Source: Hetaerina americana (Eukaryota; Arthropoda; Insecta; Odonata; Calopterygidae). From it: DNA of 64,000 nucleotides. The notes under the pieces are model-generated. The model searched no databases and had not been told where the DNA came from. It was given only the letters and a program-made list of their open reading frames with translations. The translations under genes and the position numbers were made by a program. Shown here piece by piece: positions 12,101-21,514 of the stretch. Where the stretch lies: the NCBI GenBank assembly GCA_022747635.1, contig JAKTNV010000009.1, forward strand, positions 30,073,622 to 30,137,621. The letters are read 5' to 3'. Position 1 is the first letter of the stretch. Each line of letters begins with the position of its first letter.

Positions 12101-14607
12101 CTTGAGAATATTTTGGGTAACGTCCATCCATGGCTTTCTTGTTCTACCCCTTCCTCCCAAATTATTTATTCTTATTCGTATAGATTTTTGGTGATTCTGC
12201 TTTAGTCCATTCTTTAAGCATGATCAAATCCAACCGGTTGAGGAAAGCACATTACTTATCATAGTACCTGTCTATTACTTGATTATCAGACACACTCGCA
12301 TGTTACCCACTTACTCCTCACACTACTATCTAGTCTATTTTTGCTGCTCCTCAAGTATCCATGTGCTATGTTTTAAATGTATACTTATCCCAGTATGGAC
12401 AAGTTTCTTCTTTGGCATAGTAATTTCGGGAGGAGTGCTCTTTTTTGCATTTTCATTTTTTCTGCCATACTTGACAGCTTTGGTTTTTTGAAATCCACAT
12501 GTTTTCATTATATTGTTATCTTCATACGCTCTTTGTAGGAGTTCCCCCACCTCCTCCTCCAGTTGGCTGTCTCTCTGGTCTTCCAGAAGAAGAGTTGAGG
12601 CGCCTGGAAATGGCTGGACGAGAAGGACTAGAAGCAAGGCTTGAAGCATTAAGAACCATTCAGATTCTACTTGATGCTGCTGTCACTGCAATGGGACAGT
12701 ATGCAGCTGCTGTTGCATCAGCTGATGCTGGAGCTCAATCACGACCTTCAGCTCAACAGCAGTCTGGAGAAGCCAGGTAAGGGCATTTCATTGAGCATAT
12801 GATTTAAGGCTGCCCATAATGGGAGAGATATTGAAAACTTCATGTGTTCAATTAAGTCTTCTGGCATGGTGATTCCAATTTTTAGACATGCAAAGCTGGA
12901 GGGTGGATCATGCCATTAGATGTAGATGCTTTTGAGTAGTAAACCATGATTTTCTTAACATTATTCATTTTTCTTAGTGGCCATTTTTTTTAGAAATGGT
13001 GTCTTGAATGGCTGTGGGTGATTAGGTCAGTGTATTTGTTCTTTTTACAAATAGGAAATAGTAATTTTTTTGGTAAAAATTTTTACATGATTATGTGAAC
13101 TGGCCAAATCATCCACAGTAATTCAAGGCATCAATTTTCACAGTAAATGGCATCTTTATTTCAATGTTACACAGGCTGCTGCCAATATCCATGTCACAGT
13201 CCTACATAAGGAACTGCTAGTTATCAAATGAATTACCACGAACAATGGTTAATCTACCAAAATCATAGACACATTTTACAGCAGAAAATACCCCAAACTA
13301 GCCATCAAAGACATTGAGAGAACCCTCCCTATTGCCTACAGAACTCTAAAATGGTGGAAAATACCTTTCTCACAAAAGAATTTGATTAAAATTAGCAACT
13401 TTTTACATAAATCCAAAATAAAATCTGCATTTTATGATAAATATAATTTACAAAGTATGTTAAGTCTTACCAGTGATTAAATCGAAACAGCATTAGAAAG
13501 TGGAGCATATAAAAGAGAATATGACTACGACAATGCAGTTTACATTTGGCTAACAGGGAAAAATTTCGGAAAGAGAATTTAGGAGTATGAATTCTGTTTC
13601 AAAAATAAAAACAAGACCTTTCTGTTTGTCAAAAATTTTATTGAGAAAGATGACATTAGCAATTTTACTCCAAATACAAGAAGAAATCAAGGTTAAACGT
13701 TCTAGTAAATTTGAAATGATACAGTGTCTAGTGTTGATCAATTATAATATTATAAATAAGTACAGCAAAGTTCACATGCCCCCTTATTCATTGCCTTTAG
13801 TGAAACAAATTGTTTAGCTTGACTTTCCTTTAAAAAGTAGCTATCTCATTAGTTAGCTTTGTACTTTTAGTGTAATATTTCATAGGAATCCAACCTATAC
13901 CACTATGGTCTTCCATAAATTGAACAGGGATTGTTATAAGCTACTCCGCACATTGTTGTCCTCTCTTGTGTAAATGCATTGATTAGTTCTTATGTATAAA
14001 GGTCTTACTCTGGAATATAGGTTAACCATTTTAACATGAAGTGGAAAGCAGACATTATCTGCGAAAAAGGGACATCTAGAATCAAAAGCTATGGTTTGCT
14101 TTTTGCAGTTCAATTTAAAAAATGTATATTCTGTTTAATAAAAACACATTTATTCTTCTTAAAAATTGTGGAGAAATCCACAGTTTTCATTAACAAATAT
14201 TTAACTGAGGAAATATTTTTGTTCAGTTCAGTAAGGGTGCCACTCCCACTGTAGCTTTTGTGCATAGAATAATTGTCACTCAGAAGACACATTTTTTTAG
14301 GCAATCCTGTTCCACCAGCATAAATCATGTAAAAAGTAATCACAGCATACATTATGGTACAAATCTATTTTCTGACTTCAGTGTTTCCAGTTCGAGGACA
14401 GAGGAAATTAAGGAGGAGCTGACCAAAGACGTGAAAACAAAAATCAATGCCGGTGCAACCACTTCTGCAGCTGCTGGTACCAGCAGCAGTGAAAGTGCCA
14501 GCTCCACACAGTCTCCAAGTGAGCCAGCACTGACACAAGAACAGGAGGAAGTACGCCGCAGGCGGCTTCAGAAATTTGCACAAACGCCCAACGATGTGTC
14601 TGAGTAG
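1..14607 (+). CDS. SYVN1: HRD1/synoviolin E3 ubiquitin ligase, 3' eight exons (5' partial)
   Basis: Joined exons 1-122, 2079-2178, 4963-5105, 5211-5441, 7852-8052, 10007-10165, 12539-12776 and 14382-14607 keep one open frame of 472 residues plus a TAG stop; every junction is GT-AG. Order: end of the multi-spanning membrane region (SENPWENKAVFLLYTEL, then RLYTLPLFAFRPMYYTMR), a linker (LYPDATPEEL), a RING-H2 finger (CIIC, CNHIFHTSC, CPTC), then a Pro/Gln/Ser-rich tail, a LPEEELRRLE helix region and a C-terminal RRRLQKF motif. This is the family layout of HRD1, the ER-membrane E3 ligase that ubiquitinates misfolded proteins in ER-associated degradation with SEL1L/HRD3. About 190 N-terminal residues, compared with the human protein, lie left of the window. 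The cytosolic tail diverges from vertebrates, as is usual. Drosophila calls its orthologue sip3. Identification is from remembered family motifs, not a search. Confidence 0.96.
123..899 (+). other. SYVN1 intron start, nothing recognised
   Basis: AT-rich intronic sequence with short fortuitous ORFs. No repeat or gene was recognised. Confidence 0.6.
900..1660 (-). mobile_element. LINE reverse-transcriptase fragment (degenerate)
   Basis: Read on the - strand, broken frames resemble a LINE palm domain. The clearest match is RRVRQGCPSSPMF, encoded around 1323-1355, like the VRQGCPLSPLLF motif of arthropod and vertebrate endonuclease-reverse-transcriptase elements. It is followed by EAIVNEAWEEL. 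Several stops and frameshifts show it is dead. It sits antisense in the first SYVN1 intron. A related but more decayed piece is at 6540-6770. Exact edges are uncertain. Confidence 0.65.
2079..2178 (+). CDS. SYVN1: SYVN1 exon: last transmembrane segment
   Basis: The acceptor TTGCAG ends at 2078. The exon completes the split glycine and reads FIKVVLYLTFVAIMIRLYTL then PLFAFRPMYYTM, the final hydrophobic segment of HRD1 and the conserved PLFAxRPMY motif just after it. It ends with two bases of an arginine codon before GTAAGT, phase 2. Confidence 0.93.
2179..4962 (+). other. SYVN1 intron, nothing recognised
   Basis: A 2.8-kb AT-rich intron. Short ORFs on both strands show no family motif, and I see no repeat shared with other parts of the window. 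Confidence 0.6.
4963..5105 (+). CDS. SYVN1: SYVN1 exon: juxtamembrane helix and first RING cysteines
   Basis: After the acceptor CTGCAG at 4957-4962 the exon reads AFKKAFNDVILSRRAIQNMN, then LYPDATPEELAAADNVCIIC. The last motif is the first zinc-ligand pair of the RING finger. It ends at REEMVT plus one base before GTAAGA, phase 1. The RING is therefore split by the short 105-bp intron 5106-5210. Confidence 0.95.
5211..5441 (+). CDS. SYVN1: SYVN1 exon: rest of RING-H2 finger and start of tail
   Basis: The exon reads ASKKLPCNHIFHTSCLRSWF then QRQQTCPTCRLNILR, supplying the Cys-His-His-Cys-Cys-Cys ligands of the C3H2C3 RING. One extra residue (SKK against human KR) precedes LPCNH. A Gln/Ala/Gly-rich tail follows (GGAAAQGNTQQRMAGRQQAQ). 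The exon is phase 1-1 and 231 bp, so it could be skipped in frame, but skipping would destroy the RING. Confidence 0.96.
5600..5765 (-). mobile_element. LINE 3'-end fragment
   Basis: The segment GCAGGTTTTGGATGGACACA and the pyrimidine-rich block that follows align by eye with the LINE 3' end at 9440-9930. It is a short antisense insertion in the intron after the RING exon, directly left of the foldback element. Confidence 0.6.
5843..5882 (-). ncRNA. hammerhead-like ribozyme core, left arm
   Basis: On the - strand: GTAC, then CTGAGGA, one T, a GACGC/GCGTT hairpin, GAAAC, two bases, GTC, then GTAC. The flanking GTAC tetramers can pair as stem I. A15.1-C15.2 with G-U before the cleavage base gives a two-pair stem III. 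One stem II pair is G-T here against G-C in the right arm. The single T between A9 and stem II departs from the classical core. Confidence 0.55.
6391..6430 (+). ncRNA. hammerhead-like ribozyme core, right arm
   Basis: GTAC (6391-6394), CTGAGGA (6395-6401), T (6402), perfect five-pair stem II GACGC-CGTA-GCGTC (6403-6416), GAAAC (6417-6421), loop AA, GTC (6424-6426), GTAC (6427-6430). Predicted cleavage follows C6426. Stem I is the GTAC/GTAC pairing. Stem III is reduced to two pairs, as in variants linked to Penelope-like elements. The extra T6402 is unusual. Confidence 0.6.
6540..6770 (-). mobile_element. LINE reverse-transcriptase fragment (very degenerate)
   Basis: The string TTGATTCTCATCC and the following order of segments (CTTGGATGACTAGCTAACTA, a Pro-Cys-type block, CATTCCTATCTCCATTCTTC) parallel 1136-1290. 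It appears to be an older copy of the same LINE region in antisense orientation. No frame is preserved. Confidence 0.45.
6780..7851 (+). other. SYVN1 intron remainder, nothing recognised
   Basis: AT-rich intron up to the acceptor at 7850-7851. No repeat or gene was recognised. Confidence 0.6.
7852..8052 (+). CDS. SYVN1: SYVN1 exon: Pro-rich cytosolic tail, part 1
   Basis: The acceptor TTTTTTGCAG ends at 7851 and the donor GTGAGC begins at 8053. The exon encodes a Gly/Met/Pro-rich segment (MPAPPFAFPMWPPFRQPQQP, then Ser/Thr-rich STSSRPRSSTPQS). Human HRD1 has a comparable LFPLWPPMGPF-like stretch. It is a symmetric phase 1-1 exon of 201 bp. Confidence 0.92.
8053..9439 (+). other. SYVN1 intron, nothing recognised
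   Basis: AT-rich sequence without a recognised family, up to the antisense LINE copy. Confidence 0.6.
9440..9930 (-). mobile_element. LINE 3' end: reverse-transcriptase C-terminus plus 3' UTR
   Basis: On the - strand a nearly continuous frame (9810 to 9508) encodes MWRRMEKVKWNEMKTNEEVL, a VGEEMCLL helix, LIEGRMLGKRGKGRNRIGML and DGMKGGRKYSEMK. This is the typical C-terminus of arthropod endonuclease-reverse-transcriptase LINEs, often annotated as craniofacial development protein 2-like. Upstream, another frame gives TWALKQEDRRRLDAFEMW. The element ends in a TAA-type 3' tail near 9440. It is 5'-truncated and lies antisense in a SYVN1 intron. Copies at 29640, 35940, 47540 and 63480 share this region. 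Confidence 0.8.
10007..10165 (+). CDS. SYVN1: SYVN1 exon: Ser/Gly and aromatic Pro-rich tail, part 2
   Basis: The acceptor TTCTGCAG ends at 10006 and the donor GTGAGT begins at 10166. It encodes DPTSSDGDANARGSGSENAS, then a PPFFYPPFPFVPF run. It is a symmetric phase 1-1 exon of 159 bp, in frame with both neighbours. Confidence 0.9.
10166..12538 (+). other. SYVN1 intron, nothing recognised
   Basis: A 2.4-kb AT-rich intron before the exon at 12539. Nothing was recognised beyond the splice sites. Confidence 0.6.
12539..12776 (+). CDS. SYVN1: SYVN1 exon: conserved tail helix
   Basis: The exon opens with VPPPPPPVG, then LSGLPEEELRRLEMAGREGL and EARLEALRTIQILLDAAVTA. These correspond to human GLTPEELRALEGHERQHLEARLQSLRN in quality and order. 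It ends with two bases (AG) before GTAAGG, phase 2. This is the best conserved part of the tail. Confidence 0.95.
12777..14381 (+). other. SYVN1 last intron, nothing recognised
   Basis: AT-rich. About 13160-13340 looks like possible decayed coding or repeat sequence but no frame is kept. The acceptor region holds two in-frame AGs. Confidence 0.55.
14382..14607 (+). CDS. SYVN1: SYVN1 terminal coding exon with stop
   Basis: It encodes a Lys/Glu- then Ala/Ser/Thr-rich segment, EEVRRRRLQKFA in the same place as human ELRRRRLQKL, and ends PNDVSE with TAG at 14605-14607. There are two possible acceptors: AG at 14380-14381 (used here) and AG at 14389-14390. Both keep the frame and differ by three residues. 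Confidence 0.93.
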
Positions 14608-17600
14608 GCCCATCTGACTTAATTGCTGATCTAATGCAATTCGGTTGACATTATTGAAATTTTGTGTACAACTGAGAGTGATATGGATTGTATACAAGGA
14701 AGTGTTAAGTTTGTGTTTTTCTCCACGCTAAACACTTAGCCATTGCCACTCAGGAAGTGTTTACTGCAAAATCCAAAGAAGCAAGAAGAGATACATTAAG
14801 TTCAATGAATAAAAGCCTAATCTGGTTACAGATATATAGCAAATGTTGTTTTCAACTAATGATTTCCAATGGAAGTCAAGTAAACTTTGCTATACAAGCA
14901 CTTGGTTTTAAAGTTATTTTAACTTGCAAGGGTCTTTTTTATTATAGCCTCTTAAATATCAGTACTTTTGAGTATTGAATTAACTTTTGTGATGGCCATT
15001 TGTTTAAGGAAGGTCTGAAATGCTTTAAAACTTGAGTGCATTGCAAATTCTTTGGATTGGGTAGAATCTGTGTGACCCCAGAGTGTTTACTCAGCAATTA
15101 GTACCATGCATGTCCATCTGAGGCCCTGACGGTCACTTGCTCTATGATGATCATATTCAGATACAATCTTCTGTGTTTGTCATGTTGATGAGAGCCATGC
15201 CAGTGTCATGAAAACATATGCAGATCTTCACTCCATCTCATTGGTTCAATCTTTATATTTTCTTGATGATGAAAATATTAGATTTCAGCTGTATGTGATA
15301 TTGTCTAGGTGTTCTTAAAGTATTAAAATGGAATACAAGTAAATTAATGTTTTTATTTTTCAAACATTTACAATATGCATGAAGCATTACTGCTTTATTT
15401 TCTAGATGTAATCAAAACATTATGACCTTCCAATTTGGACATGTAAAAGTATGTGGGTATAGGATTTGCATGTGTTGCATGAATGTAATATCTTTCCTTG
15501 TCTCTTACTTAAACACACTGTCTTACCATTGAATTCCTGTCTGTTTCCTTTCACACCTTGTAGCAGTCCAATGTAATTAATTTCAGCCTCCTTGATGGCC
15601 CAGCATAGAATCCCCATTATCTTTCCCCATTAAAACTTGTCTTTGGATGCCTTCAACAAATCCTTCCAATCTGTTTAGGTTTAATACTGCATCCATGTCT
15701 CCTTGTGTACATTTTAATCACTGTCTTCTCATCCCATTTCATTATGTCATCTTATCCTATGTACTTGGCATGCCAGTCTTCTTGGTCTTCTCTCCTTAGA
15801 TATTACAGTTTTAACCATCTGTGTAGCCTGGCACCCTTTGATGTGATGCATTTTGATGTTTCATGTTCTATCTGGTTTAACTTACTTAAATAGGTAGTGC
15901 TTTACCATCATCCCTGCATTCAACTTGGTCATACAGTTAAATATGCTCAGTGCATCCGCAACCGCCCATGGGCCTTAACTTGTCTGCCTCCACCTTCTAA
16001 AGTTTGTCTTCTTCTTTAGGCCACTCAAGTGCTCAAATAAATGTATAGTAGGCTCTTGATTATCCATGTTGAGTTTTCCAGATATTGGATTACCTGATCT
16101 GCATTTACCCATATTACTTAATATTGATTTATTCATCATTTATGAAGAAATCCATTAATACTGTGAAAATATAATTTCCCCACTCAGGTTGGGGTCTTAA
16201 TGAAGAATTTATATGCACAAGTTTGGAAAATTTGATTATGAACATGCATAAAAATTTTTGTTTGATTGCAGGATACCATCTCAAATATAAACATAAGTGT
16301 TTAAAAGAAGCAGATGACAATTTTTTCATACTCGGATGTAAAGAAGAGTGATCAATGCCCTTCTAAGTGATTTTTAATTATGACCCTTATACCATTAAGG
16401 CTCTTCTTTGAATTTGATTAATGTTGAATATATTCTTCAAAAATATGGATTAAGTTATGGAGGAATTTGGATTTTTAGTTTTGATGGCATTTCTCCTAGG
16501 TATTGCATTCTAAGATTTATTATGTGGATTCCATCAGTCTCTTTTTCTAGTTGACAGTGAAGAGACTTTAAGCAACATATGGCAGTCATAAGTAAGTATC
16601 ATATTAAGTACTCACTGGTAACTACTTAAATTTGAACTCAAAGACTATTATAGCTTGCAAAACTAACATAAACATTTAATGTTGTCAATTTGCTGACCTG
16701 TTTGAAGGTTGGCTTCCTCTAGGTAGCACTAAATTAATTTCATTTGCATGCTAGCATGTTTCTCTTCCCAACCGATTTTTATTTAGTATAATAATGCTTA
16801 CACTTCACTTTTTCTCCAGTGATGGCAGTGCCTAATATGAGACTTTCTTTAGCACATTATTGACCATTTTAATGAGAAATTTTCTCAAATGGAATCAGTT
16901 CTAAATTTCTGTTCATTTTTCAATCATTCATCATGACAAATATTCAAGATTTGACTAGGATATTACTGCAATGAATGTGAATGATAGCATTTATTTTTGT
17001 TAACAAGTTTACTGTAAATTCTACATTTCATTTGCTCAAGATTTTTAATTTAACCTTGTCATTGTTTTACGATTAGCAAGGCAAAAATTGTGGGATAACT
17101 CAATCCAACTTATTGTTTATTTCTTAATTAAGAAGTAAAATTTAAGTTTAGTGTTGACAAAAGTTTTAAAATTTCAATTGAATGAAAATTCATGTGGTGC
17201 ATGGGATCCCCACAAAATTTCTTCAAATATGGTCCAAATTTTAACATATGTAAAAATTAGATATGTTGACTCGAGTTTCTGGACTAAATGGGTTAAGAAA
17301 TTATAGCAAATAAAGCTCTCATATTTTGCCATTTAAAAATGTAATTTAGGGTTAAAAAATAGAAAATGGCAATTTTTTTATTAAAAAAATGTTTAAGTTG
17401 TGAGAAATGCACTATTATCATGACCAAATAAAATCCAAACTTTGTCAATTGCTGTTGCAGTGGACATGTTTACTGAGTGTCCGTGTGGTATCTTGGGGAA
17501 AAGTCTGGAATCAATAAATTCATCAAAAATTGAGGAAACGGATGAATCTTTTGAAAAAATTGGGAATATATATAATGTAAATTGAGAATTCACATTGAAG

Positions 17601-19676
17601 TTGATTCTTTTTAGTTGTAAAGCCAGTTTGGGTTTTTTAGTATTGGCCATCATGTATGCAGGCTCAAGTTAATAATGAAACTGTATCAGGACCAACTTTG
17701 GTGATACCTGTGGCACACAGGGATTTGGAATGATTCAGTTGAAGCATCTACCTAACATTTCAGACATTAAAGAGAAAAATTAAGGGAAAAAATGCTATGT
17801 TTGTTGAGAAAATAATGAAAAAGGAATACAAATTTAGTGGGTACCCATATGATGTGTTTTTGTATTTTAGTACATTAGACTTTCTCCATTTCATCATCAC
17901 CAGTCCTAAGCGTTTATAGAGTGCCCATTGACGACTTTGACTGTAGCATCTGGTGTGATAGATGGGACATTTTCTCACTCCATGACCTGTCACAAAAGCG
18001 TAGAAGTGCATTGACTTTTGAAAACAGAAAATCAAAATTTATCCTCTTCAAAACTGTATTCAAATTTAGATGAGTAGTTTAGCTCAAATTTGGAAAAAAA
18101 CATGAGTTTTCACTACATTTAATGTAAAACTTGAACATTGTGTTTTTGCGTACTGTACAAATATTTGCAGATTCTGTGAATGCTGATGACATTTTGTGTT
18201 ATTTCACACCACAAAAAATGTCTCTCTCCCTACTGCACCAACCTATTAAACTTCAATGGTTACGTTCATAATATTAAATTTACTAATTCAATTAATGGTG
18301 CTATGTAATTATTAACTATTGTACTTATTTCATGCTTAAGTTATTTTTCATTGTAATGATGCATTTGAGTTTTTATCAGAGTCTGGCAAATATTTTAAAG
18401 TGAATCGGTAAGGATTTTAAGGAATTATGAAGTAGAAACGAGAATAGTGGCAAATTGAAGTTCCTATACGTTTGAATCAAGATTTTGGTATTGTTTTCTG
18501 GGTATATTACTAATTGCCATTAAAACATCTGAATAATGATTTGAGCCTATTTGGAAGCATGCTTTCATTTTTTTATGCTGATAATGTAGCTCGAAGTGCA
18601 TGTAGATCTGAGAAAATATTCGCATGCTTAATTCTATGTTATTAATTTATTTATTTCGATCTATGATTTATGTAAAGTATATTCTGTATTTATGCCTAAA
18701 TATTTGCCAGTGAAATTTTTACGTAGCAATTCCTTGCATTTTTGTGTATGAGAGGCATAAATTTTTGTTTGCTCATTTTTTTATTCCAATATCTTGGATC
18801 ATGTTAGATATTTGCCATATGTTTTGTTCAAACATTACTGTTTTGGCCTCAAGCCCACTTTGCACTGCTGAATCCCTTACGTTGTCAAGGAGAGAATTTG
18901 ATAAGGAGTTAAGAAGTAGTCTGATATCTTCGGGCAAATGGAATACAGGGTGGTGCACTCATCTAGGATCTGATTGTCTCTTCAATATGATAGTTTACCA
19001 TTAAGCTTGGAAAATTTGAATCAAAATAATGCAAGTCTTCCTTTTTTTACTACCAAAATTTATGCCAGGTGGTAACGAGTATTTTTTTCCTGTAAAGTGA
19101 TAACATTCATAAATGAACTTGTTTTAGTCAGCATTAGTATGCCTGAAGGGAATTTGGGGAATCCAACGGATCCGCTTAATGTGCAGGAAATATTACATAA
19201 TTCATTAAAAGCATTTAATGCTGTTTACCTTTCATTATAATTTATCTTGTATTCCTGAGTCATGAATTTTATGCATCTTGGTGTATTCTTCAATTAATGT
19301 TTTGTCCTTATATTTTCATCTCACTTATACATCAGTAGCTTTGTTAACATACTTCTTCTGATGGTACATACATACATGGATTTCATTAATCCATCCAGCC
19401 AAAATCTGAAAACAGTAGGAGCAACTGTTGCTCTATGGTCATGTAATTCAGTAAGGGCCATAACAAGAAAATAAGAACTTGTGAGATATTGCACTGCTCC
19501 TAATAATACCTTACATTAAGGATGGCTATATGTGTTTCTTGCCTTTAATATTGGCATTTTTCTTTAAATCTATTACCTTAATGTCATAAATCACAACTGC
19601 TAAAAAGAAGAGGGAGAATAAAATATAGGAATGTCTACTCTAATCTGAGAAGCATGTTCAAATATTTTCATATATT
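14608..19676 (+). other. SYVN1 3' UTR and downstream spacer
   Basis: It begins as 3' UTR after the stop. The stretch is AT-rich and CpG-poor, with no ORF of recognisable family. A pyrimidine-rich stretch at 15430-15900 may be an old antisense LINE but I cannot assign it. Confidence 0.5.
14808..14813 (+). terminator. candidate SYVN1 polyadenylation signal AATAAA
   Basis: This is the first canonical AATAAA after the SYVN1 stop, about 200 bases downstream. Another lies at 16036-16041. CpG depletion continues through the spacer, so longer 3' UTR forms are possible. Only the hexamer is seen; usage is not shown. Confidence 0.4.
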
Positions 19677-19763
19677 CTATTGTTTCAGGCTTCACTTCGT
19701 GGAAGTATTTAATATCCATACTAAAAAGAAGGACTTCTACTTTTCCACAGATTTTAATATATG

Positions 19764-19802
19764 ATACAACGCGTTTCACCGACTTGCAGCATCATCAGGT
19801 AT
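19764..19802 (-). ncRNA. hammerhead-like ribozyme core
   Basis: On the - strand: ATAC, CTGATGA, T, a weak stem II (GCTG/CGGT with loop CAAGT), GAAAC, two bases, GTT, GTAT. ATAC and GTAT pair as stem I. The core bases match the hammerhead consensus. The extra T before stem II and the reduced stem III match the other copies in this window. Confidence 0.55.
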
Positions 19803-19811
19803 GATGATGGC

Positions 19812-19850
19812 GTACCTAATGATGCCACAAGTCAGTGAAACGCGTTGTGC
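19812..19850 (+). ncRNA. hammerhead-like ribozyme core (mutated G5)
   Basis: GTAC (19812-19815), CTAATGA (19816-19822), T, hairpin, GAAAC (19837-19841), two bases, GTT (19844-19846), GTGC (19847-19850). GTAC pairs with GTGC through one wobble. CTAATGA replaces the invariant G5 of CTGANGA with A, so this copy is probably inactive. Confidence 0.5.
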
Positions 19851-19893
19851 CGTGTAATAAAATCTGTGGAAAAGTACAAGTCTTTCTTTTTAG

Positions 19894-21514
19894 CCACCCA
19901 AACTGTGTAAAATGTTTCATCTTACTTTTCTATGTAAAAAGTGGGAAATTTTATCAGATGCACTGAATTAGTCCTACATTGTTTATGTAATTCAAATCCT
20001 AAGATTGAGTTAGCACGCTAGACAAGTCTATAAAATCTGTGAGGTATTTTGGGTAACAAGGTGATCTTTGGGTTAACAAGTCAACTTGGTGAAATTTTGC
20101 AGGGACAAAATATGACTACTAAATGACACTCCTTGGGGATTTTAGTTTGATTTTCTCAATTGGAGAGATTACCATAAAATGTTTTAAATATATATGGTAA
20201 TGTTCTGGTTGAATGAGTGATTGATTCACTGAGCTTTCAGTCATTTAACTGTTAGTGACAGAAATGCCTGTATTTATTTTCAATCTCAAATTTTAATTCT
20301 TTTTGGTGTGGATGGGGTCTCTCCTATCGAGAAAATTGCTTTGTTTTTTATACTTGCATATGAAAACTGAGCAGTCAGAGGATAGAGAACTTTTTGCAAG
20401 CTTAAGCATGCTTTTTTCATGTACGTGTATTGTTTCTCCTCTTTCAAAACCTCAGGATATTGAAAAATAATGGGGAATTGACAAGTTTTGGTTTCAAATT
20501 GGACTCTGTCAAATAATTTTTGTTTTCTGATCCATGGGAAGTATGTAAGGTCATTAAGACAAAAAAATGCTCCTCAATTTTAGCCTTTTTCATGTGGATT
20601 ATGTCTGTAACCATATTTGTCAGTTTAATGAGTGTCATTCTCTCTCTTTGTCTTCTCTTACTTAGATTTTCCCATTGCATGCATTGGTGTTATGCTTGAT
20701 GTACCCTCAGTGTAATTCTGGCATGGAAATTTTGTGTTGAAGTAAAAATCGTAGCATCCTAAAGAAATCTCTTGGATGCTTAAATATGATCTCACACTAT
20801 GATGATGAGGATGTTTAAATATCTTATCTGGAATTAGGAAACCAAAAATATAACTAGGTAAATCATCCACCATGGCTGATAAAATTTCATGTGATCATCA
20901 AGATATTAAGAGTGGCCCATTCTTGGCAATGGTTAATTACTTTCTTGGCACCTTTTAAGAATCCTAAAACAAAAAAAATTGCTTGAAAACTGGTCCGCCT
21001 GATACCTCAAATGTTCAAGAGTATGCAAAAAGTTCTGTTCTAGTTTCAAGATGGAAATATATATCAAAATACTGAAGATTTACATTATGTATCATGACTT
21101 GTTGTAGTTGCTGAAACTATGTTGTAAAACTGTGGCATATGGAATCATTGTGATATTTTTTAATTTCAAAGTCTGAACCAGGACCTATGGCGATTAAGCA
21201 TAAATCTCCATGAACATTTACAATATGAATTTTTTTCAGTTCTTTGTAATTTAAGGGTATAAATCAAAGTGTCTCCTGAATGTGGATTAATAATGAGTAC
21301 CTTTTGCTTTGGTTTCTCTGTATAAAGTTATTTGTACATGATTTGGGGTTGTTTTTTTTAATCATCCTCTCATCTCTTACAAAACTGGCTACATCTTCAG
21401 TACTCTATCACTATAACTTAATAAGGAATCAATGCTAGAAAAAAAGAGAATTATTGCTGAATATACTTTTGTCAGGATCAAAACAGGTGGCATATGTTCA
21501 GTCGCTCTAAAGCA
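19894..21514. other. convergent spacer, nothing recognised
   Basis: AT-rich and CpG-poor. No gene or repeat was recognised. Confidence 0.55.

Larger units (their letters stand above)
19677..19893. mobile_element. Penelope-type foldback with two head-to-head hammerhead-like cores
   Basis: Two inverted arms meet near 19806. Each carries a core with CTGATGA or CTAATGA, a hairpin, GAAACGCGTTG, then AATAAAATCTGTGGAAAAGT (left arm with small changes). The left arm continues outward, on the - strand, into ATGGATATTAAATACTTCCA and GAAGTGAAGCCTGAAACAAT. The same extension is found beside the 47-kb foldback. There is no transposase or reverse transcriptase. It lies in the spacer between the convergent genes. 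Confidence 0.65.
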
